Source: Veillonellaceae bacterium (GTDB lineage: Bacteria; Bacillota; Negativicutes; Veillonellales; Dialisteraceae). Taken from it: 64,000 nt of DNA. The notes beneath the pieces are model-generated. The model was given only the letters and a program-made list of their open reading frames with translations. It did no database searches and was not told the DNA's origin. Positions 1-7,219 of this stretch are shown here, piece by piece (within the stretch, counting starts at the first letter, position 1; each line of letters starts with the position of its first letter). Position numbers and translations under genes: made by a program. The stretch spans positions 2,053,001 through 2,117,000 of the forward strand of contig DAJPGA010000001.1 in the NCBI GenBank assembly GCA_025992895.1. Reading direction: 5' to 3'.

Positions 1-568
1 AGCTCTTTGACTTCTTCTGGGCGAATTCCAGCACATCGTCCTTGCTCATGACTTCAAAGCCATACCCGCCGGTTTTGGTGTGCCACACAGCATAGTACAT
101 AGTGACAGTGCCACGATTGTTCTTTGCCGGAATGTGTTTGAGCTTCGGTTCAAGCCCCAACTCATACTCAAATTCATCATTCTCATGAACCTCATGGGCC
201 TGGATATCTTTAATCTCGCCAGAACGGTAAGCTAAATCAAGAAGGCCCTTGTAGCCTAACTGAAATTGGCAAACATTGCCGTACGGAATCAGGTAGGCCT
301 GCCCGATCGGCGTATTGGGTTCAAGCCCCAATTGAGCGGCCTGCATCATCGCTCCCAGGAAAGACTGAGGCGTACACTGCTGCAATTTAGGGGTACTGGA
401 CAGCGCAGTAAAGACCATACGGGTGAACCGTTCCGGCGTAATGACGGAGGGGAGCGCCTTCTTAATTTCCGGTTCCATGGCCTTGATGAGGCCTTTCAGG
501 GACGTATCTTTCTGCTGTATTTCCTGCACCTGACTATTTCTTTTCGTTAATCCGCCTTTAGTGTTCAT
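1..568 (-). CDS. recT: RecT-family single-strand annealing protein, 3' end outside window
   Basis: The N-terminal 189 residues are visible; the gene runs off the left edge. RecT proteins bind single-stranded DNA and anneal it during phage recombination, usually with a partner exonuclease. The N-terminus has the family layout: a charged start, a KALP-V-TPERF-R segment near residue 40, then TP-SFLGA-MQAAQLGLEP and a glycine/tyrosine-rich Y-GNVCQFQLGYKGL-DLAYRSG segment. The start chosen is the ATG at 566-568, after a GGATGA ribosome-binding site. It is the most distal visible gene of the minus-strand early operon, two genes after a YqaJ-type nuclease, which fits a phage RecE/RecT-like pair. Confidence 0.9.
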   Translation of the reverse strand, partial: MNTKGGLTKRNSQVQEIQQKDTSLKGLIKAMEPEIKKALPSVITPERFTRMVFTALSSTPKLQQCTPQSFLGAMMQAAQLGLEPNTPIGQAYLIPYGNVCQFQLGYKGLLDLAYRSGEIKDIQAHEVHENDEFEYELGLEPKLKHIPAKNNRGTVTMYYAVWHTKTGGYGFEVMSKDDVLEFAQKKSKS

Positions 569-570
569 GG

Positions 571-855
571 TTATTCATCCTCCTTGTTTTCAACACGATT
601 GAGGTCAAAGATCTTATCTGGGGTGATGCTGCCAATCTCATATCCAAGGAAAGAAGCTAAACGATTAAGTGCATCTTGAGCTTCTGCCTTGCTGTAATAT
701 CTCGCCAAAGTGAAACCATGTGGTAGCGTCAGCCCTTGCAAATCGACTTGCACAGAATAAACTGGTGGCTTAGATTGAAACGCCGTTGCCTTTACAAATG
801 CGGATACAATCTGATTTGCATCGCAGAAGCCAGCATTTCCTTTAACGATGATCAT
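571..855 (-). CDS. Small phage protein of unknown function
   Basis: This 94-residue protein is not recognised. It has no membrane segment or obvious motif; the C-terminus is acidic (ends NKEDE). Its start overlaps the stop of the YqaJ-like gene by four bases (ATGA) and its stop is two bases from the recT start, so it is translationally coupled between the two recombination genes. Position suggests a role in phage recombination or replication, but that is inference only. Confidence 0.7.
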   Translation of the reverse strand: MIIVKGNAGFCDANQIVSAFVKATAFQSKPPVYSVQVDLQGLTLPHGFTLARYYSKAEAQDALNRLASFLGYEIGSITPDKIFDLNRVENKEDE

Positions 856-1844
856 GAATTCTCACCTTCCTTTTCTTTGACTTCTTTAATGGAAAACCGG
901 CGGCTTGCTTTGCCAGTTGAAATAAAGCCTTTATCTTTTAATGACTGGTACATGTCCGGGGCTGCCTTCTTGAGTTTCGACAGCTGGCATGTTTCCCGGC
1001 CATGAGTGGTTTTCCAGGCAACTTTGAATGATCCGACGCGGCCCGCTTCCGCATCACCAAGCATTTCTTTCAGCCGGTTCTGGTTCAGGGAAATCTGTTC
1101 TTTGAGCTTATCCATGATTTCCGTATCGCTGTTGATGCTGGCAATTAGAGTATCTGCTTCTTCCGGAAGCATGATTTCTTCATCCCGACTGTCAGCATAT
1201 CTGGCGGCCAATGCCTGGGAGCAGGAAAGGGACCCATCAACTGGCGGTGCGGTTTTCGTCTGCACTAAATCCCAGAATTCTTTTTCTGCCTCAATGAGCG
1301 TTTTGATGTCTTCTTCGTTCCGCTCAATCCGCTTCCATTTACTCTCATTCCCTCCCAGCAGAACCGCAATATACCAGTAGTCCGCTCCAGTCACTGCCAT
1401 GTAGTGTAAGCATTGGCAATAATACGCATCCGGAATTTCATCATCCTTCCATTTCCGGTACTGACTGACCCCAGCAGTCTTGATTTCAAGGCCGGCATTT
1501 TCACCAACCACTGTTCTGTCTACGTTGGCCAACATGAACGGGTATTCCCGGTTTTGCAAAGTGCCAAGCCGCTTCACCTTTTTCCCTGTTTCTTCCTGGA
1601 ACCATTCGGCAATAGCTGGTTCATTCTTTGTGCCCCAGTAAACAAACTGGTTTCCGGATAAATCAGGTGGTTCTGCCTGCCCGGTCTTTTCTATCCACAA
1701 CTCATACGGGCTTTTGTAAGAATTGAGCCCCATGATAACCGCCGCATCACTTCCGCCAATTCCTAAATCTCTTGTTTTGAGCCATTTTTCATGGTCTTCT
1801 GCCTCTTTGACAGACAAGATTAAATCGCAATTTGTATATGCCAT
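852..1844 (-). CDS. YqaJ-type (lambda-exonuclease-like) phage recombinase nuclease
   Basis: The 330-residue protein has the PD-(D/E)XK nuclease signature of the YqaJ family. GIGGSDAAVIMG lies at residues 28-39, a catalytic-type Asp near 109 (NVDRTV) and the E-x-K pair at 120-122 (GLEIKTA). Such enzymes resect double-stranded DNA to supply single strands for annealing by RecT, whose gene lies just downstream. The last ~100 residues are lysine-rich and probably helical. Length is normal for the family. A coupled four-base overlap joins it to the next gene. Confidence 0.88.
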   Translation of the reverse strand: MAYTNCDLILSVKEAEDHEKWLKTRDLGIGGSDAAVIMGLNSYKSPYELWIEKTGQAEPPDLSGNQFVYWGTKNEPAIAEWFQEETGKKVKRLGTLQNREYPFMLANVDRTVVGENAGLEIKTAGVSQYRKWKDDEIPDAYYCQCLHYMAVTGADYWYIAVLLGGNESKWKRIERNEEDIKTLIEAEKEFWDLVQTKTAPPVDGSLSCSQALAARYADSRDEEIMLPEEADTLIASINSDTEIMDKLKEQISLNQNRLKEMLGDAEAGRVGSFKVAWKTTHGRETCQLSKLKKAAPDMYQSLKDKGFISTGKASRRFSIKEVKEKEGENS

Positions 1845-1875
1845 TTCTTTTACCTCCAGAATTTGTTAAAATAGA

Positions 1876-1905
1876 GGCGGAATTGTTTGGGAAACTTATT
1901 CCGCC
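1876..1905 (-). other. Inverted repeat between early phage genes
   Basis: GGCGGAAT and ATTCCGCC form an 8-bp perfect stem with a 14-base loop, overlapping the stop codon of the 78-residue gene. On the minus strand only a broken T stretch follows, so it may be a weak terminator or an RNA-processing hairpin just before the YqaJ gene. Confidence 0.4.
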
Positions 1906-2132
1906 TGCCTGCTGTTGGTTGCCGCCTTCAGCAGGCTTTTTTCTTTATCCACGCGAAGGAACAGTGCATCATACATCTCGTCTTCCGTTGCACCACAGTC
2001 CCAAAGATAGGCTTTCGCTTGCTTCACCGTATCGAACTGTATCGGTTCCCCGTCTTCGCCCGAAATATATTCCAAACCTTCCAAACCATTTAGTGTGCTC
2101 TCCCCTCTACATATGGCAATGATAATCATCAT
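1896..2132 (-). CDS. Small phage protein of unknown function
   Basis: This 78-residue acidic protein is not recognised. An AGGAGGTGAA ribosome-binding site sits just before ATGATG, and the first ATG overlaps the stop of the upstream LysM gene. It contains no membrane helix. It belongs to the compact early operon. The next gene follows across a 50-base gap that holds a hairpin. Confidence 0.65.
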   Translation of the reverse strand: MMIIIAICRGESTLNGLEGLEYISGEDGEPIQFDTVKQAKAYLWDCGATEDEMYDALFLRVDKEKSLLKAATNSRQAE

Positions 2133-2455
2133 TTCACCTCCTTTACATGGATAATCAGCTTCTGTCCAGGCTGAATCTTACCTACATCCGGGATATTGTT
2201 ATCCTTCACCGCCCGACGGATTACATCCCGGACGTCTTCCCGGTCAGAATTGACTTTAGAGCAGATATCCCAGAGCGTTTCGCCTTCACTGACTACGGCG
2301 TGATACTCAATATATTGTGGCTCGTTGATGATGATGTCCTTGCAGGAAGAAATGCTGATAGCACCAATTGCAAGGGCCGCTGCCGTTATCACGATCCGTC
2401 TCCATCTATAAGACGGTTGCTTATGTCTGCGCCGTATCTGTACAGCTCGTTCCAT
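2129..2455 (-). CDS. LysM-domain protein with N-terminal membrane anchor
   Basis: The 108-residue product starts with a very basic segment (RRRHKQ..RWRR), then a hydrophobic helix (about residues 21-35) ending in SSCKD, and a single LysM domain at about 52-105 (YHAVVSEGETLWDICSK, then KIQPGQKLIIH). LysM domains bind peptidoglycan or related glycans. The ATG at 2455 is preferred because GAGGTGA precedes it at good spacing; a GTG start nine bases upstream is possible. The ISSC segment could be a lipobox, but the position is not typical. It follows the antirepressor gene directly. A cell-wall gene among early phage genes is somewhat unexpected. Confidence 0.75.
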   Translation of the reverse strand: MERAVQIRRRHKQPSYRWRRIVITAAALAIGAISISSCKDIIINEPQYIEYHAVVSEGETLWDICSKVNSDREDVRDVIRRAVKDNNIPDVGKIQPGQKLIIHVKEVK

Positions 2456-2460
2456 CGTTA

Positions 2461-3219
2461 TCACCTCGCATTCAGGAATTTGTTGATGAAATATTCTTGC
2501 CCTTTCCCGGTAACAAGCGTCGTGCGGGTCAGCCTGACAGAGCCATCCGGGTTATCAATGGCCCGTTCCTTGACTTTGAACAAACCCAGTTCTCTTGCTT
2601 TCTGTGTCGGCATGTTCTTATCCGTGCCGTTCTTCATCAAATATCCCTTATCCCGCATCCACTGGAAGAGCCGTTTCTGCCCGATATCTACGCCATTCTG
2701 ATGAAGCAGCTTTGCCAGCATTCCAATCAGCATTCCGTCTTTAGAGACGTTCACGGCATTAGCAAAAGTGACCTTCGGCCGGTCGGCCTCGATTTGCCGT
2801 TCCGCTGCCAGTCTCTTTTCTTTCTCTTCTTTGAGGTTCGTTGCCAGCTTAATCAGAAAATCCGGGCTGGTAATGGCTTTCTCCAGTGTTTCTTCCGTCA
2901 TATACGCTCCGTGCTTACGGATAGCGGGAAGAACTTCATCGGCAAGCACTGCCTGGAATCTCTGAGCCACTTCGTTGCTGGCTTTGAAACCCAGCCGATA
3001 GACCATGTTTTCTGGGAGGTAATCCGTTTTCCCAACATGTTGGGAAAAGCCAAATCCGTGAAGATATCCATTTACGGTTTCCCATCTGACGTATTCAACG
3101 CCGTTCTTTTCTTGTGTAAATCCAAATCCTCGTGCCACGTCTTCGGCATTCAGATATGCCGTGCCGGTCTTCTCGTCCAGATATCCATGGACATTGTTGA
3201 TGTTCAAAATTTCATTCAT
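2461..3219 (-). CDS. Phage antirepressor with KilAC domain
   Basis: A 252-residue protein. The N-terminal ~100 residues resemble a BRO/antirepressor DNA-binding domain (TAYLNAEDVARGFGFTQ, then NMVYRLGFKASNEVAQRFQAVLADEVLPAIRKHGAY). The C-terminal ~130 residues match the KilAC/ANT domain (IGMLAKLLHQNGVDIGQKRLFQWMRDKGYL). Such proteins antagonise the lysogenic repressor. The ATG at 3219 is chosen over a longer frame because AGAAGG precedes it and homology starts there. It is transcribed away from the repressor gene in the early operon. Confidence 0.9.
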   Translation of the reverse strand: MNEILNINNVHGYLDEKTGTAYLNAEDVARGFGFTQEKNGVEYVRWETVNGYLHGFGFSQHVGKTDYLPENMVYRLGFKASNEVAQRFQAVLADEVLPAIRKHGAYMTEETLEKAITSPDFLIKLATNLKEEKEKRLAAERQIEADRPKVTFANAVNVSKDGMLIGMLAKLLHQNGVDIGQKRLFQWMRDKGYLMKNGTDKNMPTQKARELGLFKVKERAIDNPDGSVRLTRTTLVTGKGQEYFINKFLNAR

Positions 3220-3234
3220 ACTTATACCTTCTTT

Positions 3235-3281
3235 CTTTTCAAATCCTCCCCATCCGTTATAATTAGACTTGAAAGGAGGTG
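3235..3281 (+). promoter_or_regulatory. Promoter and strong RBS for the 3289 gene
   Basis: A perfect TATAAT lies at 3258-3263, with no good -35 hexamer, followed by AAAGGAGGTGAG, a near-consensus ribosome-binding site. The opposite orientation and private promoter mark the downstream gene as independent of the early operon. Confidence 0.45.
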
Positions 3282-3288
3282 AGAACCT

Positions 3289-3834
3289 ATGGAATATACA
3301 CAGAACAAAGTTTTTTACCACATTCATCAAATACTGCCAAACGCAAGACCTTGGAGAAAAGGTGAAACATATTTCTTTGGCGACGCGAAGAACTACTTCA
3401 TTCGTTTTTATGACAATGCATATTACAATGATGAAGTACCGTTGGAAGCGATTCTAAAGGACTACCTATTATTTGCTAGGGAGACCATTTTTGAAGAAGT
3501 ACGACAAAAGCACTTTCCTCAAATGCCATCGCGACAACGTTGCATATGGCTTATTCCTGATTCCACAAATGCTGAAGAACGATTAAAATATTGGATTAAA
3601 CAAAAATCTGCAAATAAAGAAACATTCCAAATTTTGAAGTTGAGCTGTTCTGGAAAAATGCACTTAGCAAATCAAAAACATTTAGATCTTGTTGTCGGAA
3701 AGTTCGATATCTATCGCGCCAACGCGTTTAGATATTGGAGCGGGTGTGATGTAACAGATAATAGCGTTGATGTTGAATGCACATTCGAAGGATTCATAAA
3801 CGTACTAGATGTCATACCCTTCTCACACGAGTAA
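3289..3834 (+). CDS. Phage cargo protein, possibly DUF2441-like
   Basis: The 181-residue soluble protein starts YTQNKVFYHIHQILPN and contains a PSRQRCIWLIPD segment near residue 80. This gives a loose resemblance to DUF2441 proteins, which I cannot confirm by eye. It is transcribed against the surrounding early operon from its own promoter-like TATAAT and a very strong AAAGGAGGTGAG ribosome-binding site, and its 3' end overlaps the convergent small gene by 23 bases. This placement is typical of a phage moron expressed during lysogeny. Function unknown; defence or superinfection exclusion would be a guess. Confidence 0.6.
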   Translation: MEYTQNKVFYHIHQILPNARPWRKGETYFFGDAKNYFIRFYDNAYYNDEVPLEAILKDYLLFARETIFEEVRQKHFPQMPSRQRCIWLIPDSTNAEERLKYWIKQKSANKETFQILKLSCSGKMHLANQKHLDLVVGKFDIYRANAFRYWSGCDVTDNSVDVECTFEGFINVLDVIPFSHE

Positions 3835-3982
3835 AATTATTCGATTGAGCCATTGCCTTTAATGAATCAGGATCTACTCCTTTACAGTGGTTACAAGTAT
3901 TTGTAGTCAAATTTATACGCCGTTCTTCAAGTTGCCGCTTGAGTTCGGCGTTTTCTTTTTGCAATGCTTCAAGCTCTGTCAT
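3812..3982 (-). CDS. Small coiled-coil phage protein with Cys pair
   Basis: This 56-residue protein starts MTELEALQKENAELKRQLEE, a strong heptad pattern, and continues with CNHCKG, a possible half zinc site. The ATG at 3982 is chosen because AGGAGG sits eight bases upstream and the ATG overlaps the stop of the preceding 30-residue gene (ATGA). A longer frame to 4015 has no ribosome-binding site. It is the second gene after cro in the early operon. Function not recognised. Confidence 0.55.
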   Translation of the reverse strand: MTELEALQKENAELKRQLEERRINLTTNTCNHCKGVDPDSLKAMAQSNNFTRVRRV

Positions 3983-4071
3983 TTGCCAAGCCTCCTCTCC
4001 TGCAACCATCGGCAATACTCTGCCGGGCGTGCATCGACGTACTCTTTTAGGTACCGCATCAGCGTGTACAT
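3979..4071 (-). CDS. Very small phage gene (30 residues)
   Basis: The peptide begins MYTLMRYLKEYVDARPAEYC and ends RLGK. An AAAGGAGG ribosome-binding site lies eight bases before the ATG, and the stop overlaps the next start by four bases. The good site and coupling argue that it is translated despite its size. Located just after the Cro-like gene and an operator-like repeat. Confidence 0.5.
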   Translation of the reverse strand: MYTLMRYLKEYVDARPAEYCRWLQERRLGK

Positions 4072-4088
4072 GCCTTATGCCTCCTTTA

Positions 4089-4104
4089 GTTTAACAAGTT
4101 GAAC
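4089..4104. promoter_or_regulatory. Operator-like palindrome after the cro-like gene
   Basis: GTTTAACAAGTTGAAC. Its reverse complement matches 13 of 16 positions of the operator-like site at 4331-4346, suggesting an additional repressor-binding site at the 5' end of the small-gene cluster. Confidence 0.45.
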
Positions 4105-4305
4105 TTATTCGATAAAAAAAATAGAGCTTATTTTCTGACCAAGAGCATCCGAAAGCTTTGTTAGCGTACTAGTCCTTACTACATCTATGGTTCCATTCTC
4201 TATTCCCACCACAATTGTTCGCGCTACGTGTGCCTTCTTTGACAATGCCGTTTGTGTAAATCCTGCCTTTTCTCTAGCTTCCTTGAGCTTATTGGGAAGT
4301 CCCAT
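4105..4305 (-). CDS. Cro-like helix-turn-helix (XRE) regulator
   Basis: A 66-residue protein that is essentially one XRE helix-turn-helix: KLKEAREKAGFTQTALSKKAHVARTIVVGIENG, then a third helical part up to SSIFFIE. The size and its position divergent from the repressor gene identify it as the probable Cro equivalent controlling the early operon. A GGAGAT ribosome-binding site precedes the ATG. It would bind the same operators as the repressor; this is inference from the phage paradigm. Confidence 0.85.
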   Translation of the reverse strand: MGLPNKLKEAREKAGFTQTALSKKAHVARTIVVGIENGTIDVVRTSTLTKLSDALGQKISSIFFIE

Positions 4306-4330
4306 TTTACCATCTCCTTTCTTTGTTGTA

Positions 4331-4402
4331 GTTTATCATGTTAAACAAATCTTGTCAACAGTGCTAAACTTATTTCTTGAAAAATTGTTTATCATAATGT
4401 AC
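4331..4402. promoter_or_regulatory. Phage immunity operator region with three related sites
   Basis: Three related 16-mers lie between the divergent cro-like and repressor genes: GTTTATCATGTTAAAC (4331-4346), GTCAACAGTGCTAAAC (4354-4369, 10 of 16 matches) and GTTTATCATAATGTAC (4387-4402). Spacing between starts is 23 and 33 bases. The layout parallels a lambda-type right operator. The two outer copies share GTTTATCAT exactly. Confidence 0.6.
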
Positions 4403-4429
4403 AATGTGATTATAAGGAAGGGGTTTTAT

Positions 4430-5086
4430 ATGGAAACAATAGGTGATTTAATAAAAAAATATCGAAAAGAACACAATTTAAGTATGGAAGAATTTGGAAA
4501 AAGATGTGGTCTTAGCAAGGCCTATATCTCTCTTATCGAGCGTGGCAAGAACACACGTTCTAATAAGCCGATTGTTCCCTCAATTGACACTGTAAAGTCC
4601 ATAGCTGAAGCTTTAGGTCTTGATATTGATACTTTGTTGAAATCTACGGATCCCAACCAAGCAATTAGGATTAACAATTCCCATCGCAAAGGCGTCCGAA
4701 TCCCAGTTTTAGGCAATGTTGCTGCCGGTGTCCCCATTGAAGCCATACAAGAGATTTTGGATTATGAGGAAATAACTCCTGAACTAGCAGCAACAGGCGA
4801 TTTCTTTGCATTAAAAATTCATGGAGCATCAATGGAGCCGCGCATGGTGGAAGGAGATGTTGTTATTGTAAAGAAACAAGATGATGTAGAGAGTGGAGAC
4901 ATCGCCATTGTTCTGATAAATGGTAACGATGCCACCGTAAAACGTATACGGAAACAAGAATCTGGTATCACCCTGATTGCTACGAACGTCAATGTTTATG
5001 AACCCCATTACTATTCAAACGAGGAAATTATGAAGTTACCTGTCAAGATTTTAGGAAAAGTAGTTGAGCTAAGGGCTAAATTTTAA
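4430..5086 (+). CDS. LexA/CI-type phage repressor with S24 peptidase domain
   Basis: A 218-residue repressor. Residues 1-70 form an XRE helix-turn-helix (MEEFGKRCGLSKAYISLIERG). Residues ~90-215 are a LexA-like self-cleaving domain with an Ala99-Gly100 cleavage site (NVAAGVP), nucleophile Ser134 (HGASMEP) and general base Lys171 (ATVKRI). It maintains lysogeny and should be inactivated by RecA-stimulated autocleavage after DNA damage. The ATG at 4430 follows AAGGAAGGGG; a longer frame upstream crosses the operators and is not used. Divergent from the cro-like gene. Confidence 0.92.
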   Translation: METIGDLIKKYRKEHNLSMEEFGKRCGLSKAYISLIERGKNTRSNKPIVPSIDTVKSIAEALGLDIDTLLKSTDPNQAIRINNSHRKGVRIPVLGNVAAGVPIEAIQEILDYEEITPELAATGDFFALKIHGASMEPRMVEGDVVIVKKQDDVESGDIAIVLINGNDATVKRIRKQESGITLIATNVNVYEPHYYSNEEIMKLPVKILGKVVELRAKF

Positions 5087-5114
5087 GGAATCCAAGAAAA
5101 GGAGAATGATTTTT

Positions 5115-5272
5115 ATGAATAGGTGTCTTAATTGCGGTTGGACAATCAATTCGCTGTAGAATTACTACTAAACGATGACTATCTAGCAGAGCACCCAGGT
5201 GCCTCTATCTATGAGCTGGCTGGCTGCCGGGGAATACCTAATCGTTTCATACAATTAAAGAAAAATCATTGA
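5115..5272 (+). pseudogene. Small frameshifted or overlapping ORF remnant
   Basis: An AAAAGGAGAA ribosome-binding site precedes ATG at 5115, but this frame stops after 14 codons (MNRCLNCGWTINSL). Another frame is open from about 5132 to 5272, reading AVELLLNDDYLAEHPGASIY and ending RFIQLKKNH. Together they look like one short gene (Cys-x2-Cys N-terminus plus a helical C-terminus) split by a frameshift, although two unrelated pieces cannot be excluded. Confidence 0.35.
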
Positions 5273-5288
5273 GTTGGGAGGTAATTCT

Positions 5289-5870
5289 ATGATTCGTAAC
5301 TTAAGAAGGAAATTGTCGATTATGCTTGTGACGCTTTTGGTTGCATCTTCTATTGCCGGTTGTGGTTCTCCAAAAGACAAATTACAAGAAACAACCGGAA
5401 TTTCATCAGAACAGGCTTCTACCGCAATGAATATATTAAAAGATATTGGTACAACCGAATTTGATGATACACATGTTTTAAATAAAGATAAACAAATGTA
5501 TTATGTAAATGACAAAAAATATGGGGAAGTCTTTTTTCGGTTAGATGGTGGTACTATAGCCTCTGTAGAAAATAATGATGGTACAGTTATTTATTCTGAC
5601 GGCCAAAAATTATTTGATCTCTCTGCTGTCACACTTACACCTAACGAACAGGCAGAATTCCAAAGTCTCGCTCGAGATGCCGTATCCGCACGATTAAAGG
5701 CTCCTGCCACTGCTGAATTTGATAACTGGAAACTAAAACGTTCTAAAGATGAAATAATGGTAGTTGGTACAGTTGATGCTCAGAACACATTTGGGGCAAA
5801 AGTCAGGCATTCTTTTATAGTTACCATTAACTTTAGTTCGAAGAAAGTTACTTCAATTAATTTTCTGTGA
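5289..5870 (+). CDS. Prophage-borne lipoprotein of unknown function
   Basis: The 193-residue protein has a classic type II signal: a basic start, a hydrophobic core (SIMLVTLLVASSIAG) and a lipobox ending at Cys25 (SIAGC). The mature part has a flexible region followed by a C-terminal domain (~115-193) of strand-forming sequence with SARLKAPATAEFDNW. The ATG at 5289 follows GGGAGG. Base composition is AT-rich compared with the chromosome. It sits between the repressor and the recombinase, the usual place for lysogenic-conversion genes. A surface lipoprotein there could act in superinfection exclusion, which is inference. Confidence 0.75.
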   Translation: MIRNLRRKLSIMLVTLLVASSIAGCGSPKDKLQETTGISSEQASTAMNILKDIGTTEFDDTHVLNKDKQMYYVNDKKYGEVFFRLDGGTIASVENNDGTVIYSDGQKLFDLSAVTLTPNEQAEFQSLARDAVSARLKAPATAEFDNWKLKRSKDEIMVVGTVDAQNTFGAKVRHSFIVTINFSSKKVTSINFL

Positions 5871-5906
5871 TGTTATTTAAGCTGAATTACGAAAGGATAG
5901 TTCAAA

Positions 5907-6122
5907 ATGCGTAATCTAAAGAAACCCTTATTGCTGGCCAGTCTATTAATGCTGCTTACATCCACTGCTTTTGCTTATGTCGGTAACACCTCCAGTCACA
6001 AATTCCATTATGAAGGATGCAGGGCAGAGCAAAGAATTCGTGCAGATCACCGTGTTCACTTTGATACCCGAGAAGAGGCCGTTGATGCCGGGTATACCCC
6101 GTGTGGGATTTGCAAGCCATAA
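5907..6122 (+). CDS. Secreted Ada-type metal-binding small protein
   Basis: A 71-residue product with a signal peptide (KKPLLLASLLMLLTSTAFA) and a mature ~48-residue domain: YVGNTSSHKFHYEGC, then R.DHRVHFDTREEAVDAGYTPCGICKP. This is the Ada zinc-binding fold, with Cys near 38 and the CxxC at the end (C66 and C69) as ligands. The domain is often attached to secreted nucleases; here it stands alone. It lies 36 bases after the lipoprotein gene, with a GAAAGG site before its ATG, and is probably cotranscribed. Confidence 0.8.
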   Translation: MRNLKKPLLLASLLMLLTSTAFAYVGNTSSHKFHYEGCRAEQRIRADHRVHFDTREEAVDAGYTPCGICKP

Positions 6123-6143
6123 AATCACTAGGAGATTATTATC

Positions 6144-6893
6144 ATGGATTTCAAAGATTATAAAAACAAGCAATCTCTTGATGCTAATGTAAAAATCTTA
6201 TTAAATGATTTTCAAAAATTATTTACGGAACTCTCTTCACGTGAATCCACATACAAGAAAGCAGCCTTATTGTATTATTGGTTACGTGATTATAAAAATT
6301 ACATCAAAAATGAAGATACCTTCTCTCCAAAATATTATCCAGAATTTCAAAGAGGAAATATTGTAAATCTGAACTTAGGCTTTAATCTTGGCTCAGAATT
6401 GGGCGGTCTTCATTATGGAATTGTCCTTCAAAATAGCAATCGACGTAACCCAAATCTGGTAATAATCCCATTATCATCTTTGAAAAAATCTAAAGATCCA
6501 TTAAGGCTACGACCGTCAGAAGTATATCTTGGAGAAGAACTATATTTTAAAGTTCAAACAAAATTTGAATCACTAAAAGTATCTATTCTATCGGAGACTA
6601 ACCTTCTCAAAGAAGCTGTTGACCATATCAGCAGTGAAGAGGACAAGCAAAAATTCTTTTCTAAACTGGATGACTTAGGATTAAAAGCACAATTATTATT
6701 AAAAACCAAGAATAAGTTATCCGTCTTGAAGCATGGTAGCGTTGCAATCGTTAATCAAATAAGGACGGTAAGCAAAATGCGCATATTAGACCCCACGGAC
6801 CAGTACGACATTCTGTATGGCCTAAAACTATCGAACGCCAGCTTAGACAGCATCGACAAAAAGATCATTGAATTATTCACAAACCAACCTTGA
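6144..6893 (+). CDS. MazF/PemK-like toxin-family protein in prophage cargo
   Basis: A 249-residue protein with a helical N-terminus (~1-65), then a MazF/PemK-like beta-barrel start at about 70-102 (RGNIVNLNLGFNLGSELGGLHYGIVLQ followed by NLVIIPLSS). The middle inserts ~80 helical residues before a final strand/helix section (HGSVAIVNQIRTVSKMRI). MazF relatives are RNA-cleaving toxins. No obvious antitoxin lies next to it, and the embedded long insertion is typical of the phage-borne subgroup. AT-rich. Cotranscribed with the Ada-type gene, 21 bases upstream. Confidence 0.72.
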   Translation: MDFKDYKNKQSLDANVKILLNDFQKLFTELSSRESTYKKAALLYYWLRDYKNYIKNEDTFSPKYYPEFQRGNIVNLNLGFNLGSELGGLHYGIVLQNSNRRNPNLVIIPLSSLKKSKDPLRLRPSEVYLGEELYFKVQTKFESLKVSILSETNLLKEAVDHISSEEDKQKFFSKLDDLGLKAQLLLKTKNKLSVLKHGSVAIVNQIRTVSKMRILDPTDQYDILYGLKLSNASLDSIDKKIIELFTNQP

Positions 6894-7219
6894 CAGATCT
6901 TTCAAATTAAGATAACATGAGGGTACAAACACAGCGGACTTCCCGCACCTAAAGTTAGGACATCGTGGTGAAACTCCACACCTAAATCAGAAAGGCCTTG
7001 TATCCTTAGCGATGCAAGGCCTTTTATGTTGTCGATACGTAAAACATAAATAGAAAAATCCCCTGCCATACCGCGAAATATGACAGGGGGGATGCAGCCG
7101 GTATTACCAGTACCAGGCTACGGTTATAATCTACCATACAGGAGGCAATCCCAGAGGCCGATTACCTTTATATTATACCATGTCGGCCTCACATTGCCAT
7201 AGAAGGGGGCTTTATTTTT
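6894..7219 (+). other. Gene-free stretch with three hairpins before the recombinase
   Basis: No gene is seen. It contains an intrinsic-terminator-like hairpin at 6991-7026 (10-bp stem AAAGGCCTTG/CAAGGCCTTT), a second hairpin at 7060-7089 (CCCCTG/CAGGGG arms) and a third at 7154-7190 (GAGGCCGA/TCGGCCTC arms) ending 29 bases before the recombinase start. The last may modulate recombinase expression. Confidence 0.5.

Noticed and set aside
6894..7219. Known riboswitch or group II intron before the recombinase
   Set aside because: Hairpins are present, but no conserved riboswitch or intron core was recognised.
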